Below are positions 32,523 through 36,366 of a stretch of 36,366 nucleotides of DNA, piece by piece. Origin of the DNA: Spirochaetes bacterium RBG_16_49_21. Lineage in GTDB: Bacteria > Spirochaetota > UBA4802 > UBA5550. The position numbers were made by a program, and so were the translations under genes. Positions within the stretch are counted from its first letter, which is position 1. The number at the start of each line of letters is the position of its first letter. A model generated the notes under the pieces. The model was not told where the DNA came from, did not search any database, and saw only the letters and a program-made list of their open reading frames with translations. Where the stretch lies: NCBI GenBank assembly GCA_001829495.1, contig MIBJ01000037.1:1-36366 (forward strand), in the 5' to 3' direction.

Positions 32523-32993
32523 TTATTTTTTCTTTGATTTCGATTGGTCTTGATATTCGAATTTATGCTCCCTCCTGCATTTCAGCATGCATTTATCCTT
32601 CAATGAACCGGATAAAACACCGCACCTGCTCTCGCACGGATCCTCTGTATCCTTGATTATTTCCTCACGCCCCGGCCTGGCAGGCTTATTTCTGTCAAGG
32701 CAAATCCTGATGCATTTAATTTTCTCAACCCCCGTGTAGGCGCTGCAAATATCCTCGCATTCGCTCATTCTCTTCTTGACGTCGCTCTCGACGCGGGGGC
32801 TGCTCCTCCGCTTCGAGTTCACGCACATCCTGATGCACTCGACCCGCTCCTTCCCGGTGAGAGAGGAGCAGAGGGAAGCGCACTCGTCATATATCGGGGA
32901 ATCTCCGGTTTGAGAGCCTGCCGGCGCATCCGCGACCGCGAAAGAAATCAATACGAGCAGGAAAAGAATACGCATGGTGCGGCCGGGCATCAT
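32523..32993 (-). CDS. Secreted protein with three tandem CX3C-X10-CX3C repeats
   Basis: A 156-residue protein I do not recognise as a named family. A Sec-type signal peptide (MRILFLLVLISFAVADAPAGS) is present, with the ATG at 32975 perhaps the true start of that segment. Three repeats follow, each with two CX3C pairs exactly 10 residues apart: CASLC and CIRMC, CEDIC and CIRIC, CESRC and CMLKC. All 12 Cys are in the repeats. Each half-repeat looks helical, so each unit may be a helical hairpin with two disulfides. The tail is Lys-rich. It lies 6 nt after the permease stop with AAGGGA upstream, as the last gene of its run. Confidence 0.75.
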   Translation of the reverse strand: MMPGRTMRILFLLVLISFAVADAPAGSQTGDSPIYDECASLCSSLTGKERVECIRMCVNSKRRSSPRVESDVKKRMSECEDICSAYTGVEKIKCIRICLDRNKPARPGREEIIKDTEDPCESRCGVLSGSLKDKCMLKCRREHKFEYQDQSKSKKK

Positions 32994-32999
32994 GGCGGG

Positions 33000-34040
33000 T
33001 CATCCCTTCTGCCACTTGAACAGGAGCGATCCCAGGGAAAGGAATAAGGCGGACATCAGCAGCAGAATGAAGATCTGCGGCTGTATCTCCCGTAAACCTG
33101 CTCCGTCGTTCATTATCTGCCGGGCCGCGTCCACCATCTGCGTCAGGGGGAAGAGGAGCGAAATCTTCTGCACCCAGGGCCGGGCCCCCTCCAGGGAGAA
33201 CCACACCTCGGAGAGAAACATCATGGGCCATGAGATCAGGTTCAATATGCCGCCGGCGAATTCCTCGCTGCTGCTCCGGGAAGCCACCACCAGAGCGAGG
33301 GATATCATGCTGAATGCACCGAGGAAGAAGACGAGCAGCAAACTCAGATACGATCCGCGCACGCGGAATCCGTACAAAAGCATGCACCCGATGAACACGA
33401 TTCCGGTGGTCAGAAGCAGCAGGAACATGCGCGACATTATCTGGGCTGTGAGGAACTCCCACGGCCGCAGCGGGGTAACGCTCATCCGCTTGAGCACTCC
33501 GTTTTTCCGGTAGGTGACGACGACGTATCCGACTCCGAACAGTGCGCTGAACATGATGTTCATTCCCAGAATTCCGGGGAAAAGCCATTCCAGATAAGGG
33601 ATCTCCACACCCTGTATGCTCTCCTTCTTCAGAGGGGTCTTGAAAATGGCCGCGCTCCCCTTGAGCAGCTGCTCTGCGATGTATCCCTTGGGCGAGGTCT
33701 TGCTCGACCAGAACTCCCCTTTAGCAGGGTTAATCACCAGGTCGATCTTGTGATGGAGCAGCTTGTCCAGGGCGTCCTTTTCCGATGCAAAGGAGATGAA
33801 AGCAATATATTTTATTTCCCTGAACTTGCTTAGTTGCTCTTCAGCCGGCAGTTTCGATGACGCGTAAGGCCCCACGATACCGACCTTGTATTCATCATGG
33901 CGCTCATCACCGAAAACCATGCTGAATCCGACGATAACGAGAAGCGGAAACAGTATGTTCCAGCCGAACGCGGATCGGTCCCTTAAGAACTCGAGGTTCC
34001 GCGCCTTGAAAAGGATCAATACTCGTTTTATCGTTCTCAT
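33000..34040 (-). CDS. ABC-2 type exporter permease
   Basis: Membrane half of a drug, lipid or polysaccharide-type exporter, 346 aa. An N-terminal TM (AFGWNILFPLLVIVGFSMVFG) is followed by a hydrophilic extracytoplasmic region (about 45-160). Five more TM segments come next, including GILGMNIMFSALFGVGYVVVTYR and SYLSLLLVFFLGAFSMISLALVVAS. That layout matches the ABC2_membrane_3 family. The coupling segment RMSVTPLRPWEFL is typical. It follows its ATPase by 116 nt, a gap that contains a palindromic repeat. The substrate is unknown. Confidence 0.9.
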   Translation of the reverse strand: MRTIKRVLILFKARNLEFLRDRSAFGWNILFPLLVIVGFSMVFGDERHDEYKVGIVGPYASSKLPAEEQLSKFREIKYIAFISFASEKDALDKLLHHKIDLVINPAKGEFWSSKTSPKGYIAEQLLKGSAAIFKTPLKKESIQGVEIPYLEWLFPGILGMNIMFSALFGVGYVVVTYRKNGVLKRMSVTPLRPWEFLTAQIMSRMFLLLLTTGIVFIGCMLLYGFRVRGSYLSLLLVFFLGAFSMISLALVVASRSSSEEFAGGILNLISWPMMFLSEVWFSLEGARPWVQKISLLFPLTQMVDAARQIMNDGAGLREIQPQIFILLLMSALFLSLGSLLFKWQKG

Positions 34041-34070
34041 ATGATGCTCCGGTCACTCAGGGTCGCCCTC

Positions 34071-34102
34071 TAAGCCCCTCTCCTGAGGGGTTTGGGGGGC
34101 TT
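34071..34102. repeat. C/G-tract palindromic repeat, related to 17876-17996
   Basis: TAAGCCCCTCTCCTGAGGGG, continued by TTTGGGGGGCTT, forms a stem-loop. Its reverse complement resembles the right arm at 17964-17996 (AAGCCCCCCAA, then GGAG, then a G-tract and CTTA/CTAA). The rest of the 34041-34156 gap shows nothing else. Confidence 0.65.
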
Positions 34103-34156
34103 CAAGTCAATCCCATGACTAACTATTCATAGATACCAAGTCGAAGCCGTTTTGCA

Positions 34157-35041
34157 TTATGCCCGGAGGTCATGTCCGGTCAGCTTCAGGAAAAGATCCT
34201 CCAGATTATGCGCGTGAACATTCATCGTCGACAGATCCACCCCCTGCTGCACCATGCGGCTGATGCATTCGTTGGGCGAATCGGTCTGTATTTCGATCCG
34301 GTCATGCTTCCGGGACCAGCGGCAGGGGAAATTGCGCAAAATCGAATCGCTGAGCTCTGCGCGTATGGTTATGGTTGCGCCGCCGCCGTGCTCTTTCAGA
34401 AGAACCTGGGGCGAGCCCATGACAATTATCTTTCCATAATCGATGATCCCGATGATATCGCAGAGCAATTCCGCCTCCTCCATGTAGTGGGTGGTGAGAA
34501 CCATGGTTTTTTTCATCGACTTTATCTGATTCACGATGTCCCAGAGATGGCGGCGGGCTTGCGGATCCAGGCCGGTGGTCGGCTCATCCAGAAATATCAG
34601 ATCCGGATCATTGGCCAGGGCCATTGCGAGAAGCAGCCGCTGCTTCTGTCCTCCCGAAATCTTATGGTTGTCCCGGCCGAGTATCTCCTCGAGCCTGCAG
34701 GTTTCCACAAGGTAGTCCAGATCGGCCCGGCGGTCGTACAGGTTACGGAAGGTAATGAGGGTTTCCTTCACGGTCAGGAACTGGGGCAGCTCGGTATTCT
34801 GGAACTGGATGCCCACCTCGTTCTTGAACGATTGCCCGCGGCGCCTCCCCTTGTAATTGATCTCCCCGGCGGTCGGGTGGAGAATCCCCTCGATCACCTC
34901 TATGGCCGTTGTTTTCCCTGCCCCGTTCGGCCCCAGAAGCCCGAAGCAGGTACCCGGCTCGATCGCAAAGCTTATGCCGTCTACGGCCTTGACCTCCCGG
35001 TAATATTTTTTTAAATCTTTGACTTCAAGAATCGGTCCCAT
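34157..35041 (-). CDS. ABC exporter ATPase, DrrA/CcmA type
   Basis: ATPase partner of the ABC-2 permease, 294 aa. Walker A is GLLGPNGAGKTTAIEV (about residues 34-49). The Q-loop is GIQFQNTELPQFLTVKE, the signature KISGGQKQRLLLAMAL, Walker B LIFLDEPTTGLDPQAR, and the switch His is in LTTHYMEEAE. A C-terminal extension of about 80 residues follows, as in antibiotic and lipid exporters. Its ATG shares one base with the upstream CysRS-like stop (TAATG), so the two are translationally coupled. Confidence 0.94.
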   Translation of the reverse strand: MGPILEVKDLKKYYREVKAVDGISFAIEPGTCFGLLGPNGAGKTTAIEVIEGILHPTAGEINYKGRRRGQSFKNEVGIQFQNTELPQFLTVKETLITFRNLYDRRADLDYLVETCRLEEILGRDNHKISGGQKQRLLLAMALANDPDLIFLDEPTTGLDPQARRHLWDIVNQIKSMKKTMVLTTHYMEEAELLCDIIGIIDYGKIIVMGSPQVLLKEHGGGATITIRAELSDSILRNFPCRWSRKHDRIEIQTDSPNECISRMVQQGVDLSTMNVHAHNLEDLFLKLTGHDLRA

Positions 35042-36273
35042 TAAAATAGTATCCCGAATACTGAATCGATTTTTTTTAAAATTTTCTCAAGCGCACGGCC
35101 GTCGGATTTCCTCATCCTGCTTTTCAATTCCTCAAGCTTCAGGAGAACGTCAAAAATTCCGTCAAATGCCGCGCCGGCGTTTAAATCATCATTCATGCCG
35201 GACTCAAACTCCTTCTGAATGGAGCTGATCAGATCCCCGACCCGGCTGTCTGATCCGGCCGGCGGACTTGCTCCCGTGATCAGCCGTTTGGCCGTCTGGC
35301 GGAAGGCTTCAACCCTGGCGCAGGATTCCTTAAACCGCTCCCGGGTAAAATTGAGCTTCTTCCGGTAATGCGTATAAAAAAGGAAAAACCTGAGCTCCCG
35401 CGGCTTGCACCTGCGGGAATAAAGATCGCCGGGGTAGATGATATTCCCCCTGCTCTTTGACATGGTCTTCCCCTCCACGACAAGATGCTCGCCGTGCAGA
35501 TAGTAGTTGGCGAATGTCCCGCCGGTGTGTGCCTCCATGATGGCGATATTGTAATCATGATGCCGGTAGATGTTGTCGATTCCGCCGCAATTGATGTCTA
35601 TCTCCGGCCCCAGGTGCTCGATGATGACCAAAGGATCCTGGATGTTCCAGGAAGGCCTTCCTTTACCGATTTCCGTATCCCACCATTTGATGTCGCCGTC
35701 GCGGTACCCGTGCCAGAGAATGAAATCACCTAAGTTCCAGCGGTTCCCATGATAGGTATCCCGCTTGAAGCGGACCTTTTTTTTCGGCCACCGGCTTTTG
35801 TCGAGCCGGTACAGCTTTCCGAAGTCCTTGAATTTCAGGGGATCGAAAAATATATCCCTTCCGTAGCGGTACGCGAACCCTTTGGCCATCAGATCCTGTA
35901 TCAGGGACACCGCGCACCGGACGCACTCAGACGAGCGCTGGGTCTTTTCCGGCAGATCGATGTCCAGCGACCTCGACTCCGATACGAATATCTTTTCTAT
36001 CTCCCGGGTAAGATCATCAATCTTTTTATTTTTCCTCCTGGCTTCAATAATTGTTTTATCCTCAATGTCGGTGAGGGGAATGGCGCGGTCGACCCGGTAG
36101 CTCCGGTATTCCAGATATTTGACGAGCAGATCCTCGTACATAAAGGTCCGGTAATTGCCGATATGAGGCCGGCGGTATATGGACGGGCCGCAGGTGAAAA
36201 TTTTGACCATCCCCTGTTTTCGAGGGCGGAAGACCTCTTTCGCCCTCGACATCGTGTTATACAGTTTCAGCAT
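35041..36273 (-). CDS. Cysteinyl-tRNA synthetase-like protein with altered zinc site
   Basis: Class I synthetase fold closest to CysRS, 410 aa. MLKLYNTMSRAKEVF and TCGPSIYRRPHIGNYRTF (HIGH-type motif 36-40) open the chain. GKGRPSWNIQD, DINCGGIDNIYRHHDYNIA, and GKTMSKSRGN (KMSKS at about 270-274) follow. CysRS binds its cysteine with zinc held by C28, C209, H234 and E238 (E. coli numbering). Here C28 and the His remain, but the second Cys is D213 and the Glu is N242. A Cys (C229) appears nearby. The C-terminus is shorter than the usual 460 aa. It may be a paralog with another substrate rather than the housekeeping enzyme. Confidence 0.82.
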   Translation of the reverse strand: MLKLYNTMSRAKEVFRPRKQGMVKIFTCGPSIYRRPHIGNYRTFMYEDLLVKYLEYRSYRVDRAIPLTDIEDKTIIEARRKNKKIDDLTREIEKIFVSESRSLDIDLPEKTQRSSECVRCAVSLIQDLMAKGFAYRYGRDIFFDPLKFKDFGKLYRLDKSRWPKKKVRFKRDTYHGNRWNLGDFILWHGYRDGDIKWWDTEIGKGRPSWNIQDPLVIIEHLGPEIDINCGGIDNIYRHHDYNIAIMEAHTGGTFANYYLHGEHLVVEGKTMSKSRGNIIYPGDLYSRRCKPRELRFFLFYTHYRKKLNFTRERFKESCARVEAFRQTAKRLITGASPPAGSDSRVGDLISSIQKEFESGMNDDLNAGAAFDGIFDVLLKLEELKSRMRKSDGRALEKILKKIDSVFGILF

Positions 36274-36279
36274 AAGAAC

Positions 36280-36366
36280 CTATTTGTTATTATCCCCCCC
36301 CCTTTATCCCGCGCAGAGGCACCTGACCTCACCCGCGCGCTGCGCACCCTCTCCCCCTTGAAGGCG
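36280..36366. repeat. Partial C-rich repeat at window end
   Basis: A C-tract (TTATCCCCCCCCCTTTATCC) is followed by CTGACCTCACCCGCGCGCTG, CGCACCCTCTCCC and CCTTGAAGGCG. The second part resembles one arm of a dispersed palindrome, with its partner beyond the window edge. No promoter of the CysRS-like gene could be identified here. Confidence 0.4.

Noticed and set aside
32887..33588. 233-codon minus-strand open frame in another phase
   Set aside because: Overlaps the ABC-2 permease and the Cys-repeat gene; Arg/His-rich shadow sequence without membrane segments.
34172..35014. 280-codon plus-strand open frame
   Set aside because: Fully antisense to the ABC ATPase with intact Walker and signature motifs; no family motifs of its own.
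1..36366. CRISPR array, prophage or plasmid origin
   Set aside because: No regularly spaced direct repeats, no cas, integrase, terminase or replication genes were seen; repeats present are palindromic and isolated.

Overview
The window is gene-dense chromosomal DNA of about 50% GC from a free-living Gram-negative anaerobe. It holds core genes (recJ, ispF, rplU-rpmA-obgE-proB, his genes) and no phage, plasmid or CRISPR signature. A Spirochaetota (Leptospira-like) lineage is my best guess. The clues are a DUF1554-type domain (23634-23966, a family abundant in Leptospira), a RecJ with a large internal insertion, and the rplU-prp-rpmA-obgE-proB order. No marker gene settles it, and a delta-proteobacterium-like relative remains possible. 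The heme route encoded here is typical of anaerobes.

Layout. 280-3873 (+): RNase HI-like protein with an N-terminal helix-turn-helix-like segment, RecJ, a STAS-domain protein, IspF. 3942-4772 (-): small membrane protein and a GcvH-like protein that lacks the lipoyl-lysine. 5185-5451 (+): RRM RNA-binding protein behind a long structured leader. 5486-15756: a complete siroheme-dependent (Ahb) heme locus. Its minus-strand arm is hemB-hemL-hemA-ahbD-ahbAB(fused)-ahbC-precorrin-2 dehydrogenase, mostly with 4-base ATGA or abutting junctions. Its plus-strand arm is hemC and a cobA-hemD fusion, fired from a divergent promoter region. Together these cover every step from glutamyl-tRNA to heme via siroheme.

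15757-19195 (-): tRNA(CAT), rplU, a Prp-type protease, rpmA, obgE, proB. 19260-23439 (-): FtsB/DivIC-like protein, YrdC-like protein, hisB-hisH-hisA, then a GAF-GGDEF diguanylate cyclase tightly behind hisA. 23472-25818: a methyl-accepting chemotaxis protein and a small DUF1554-like ORF, AT-rich and bracketed by 56-bp inverted repeats (53/56 identical). 26345-32502 (+): livKHMGF branched-chain-type ABC importer with an acyl-CoA synthetase.

32523-36273 (-): the most unusual set, a possible four-gene operon. It contains a CysRS-like protein with an altered zinc site, an ABC-2 exporter pair, and a secreted protein made of three CX3C-X10-CX3C repeats. Several dispersed palindromic repeats sit between genes. 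All family assignments come from reading motifs by eye; no database search was possible.
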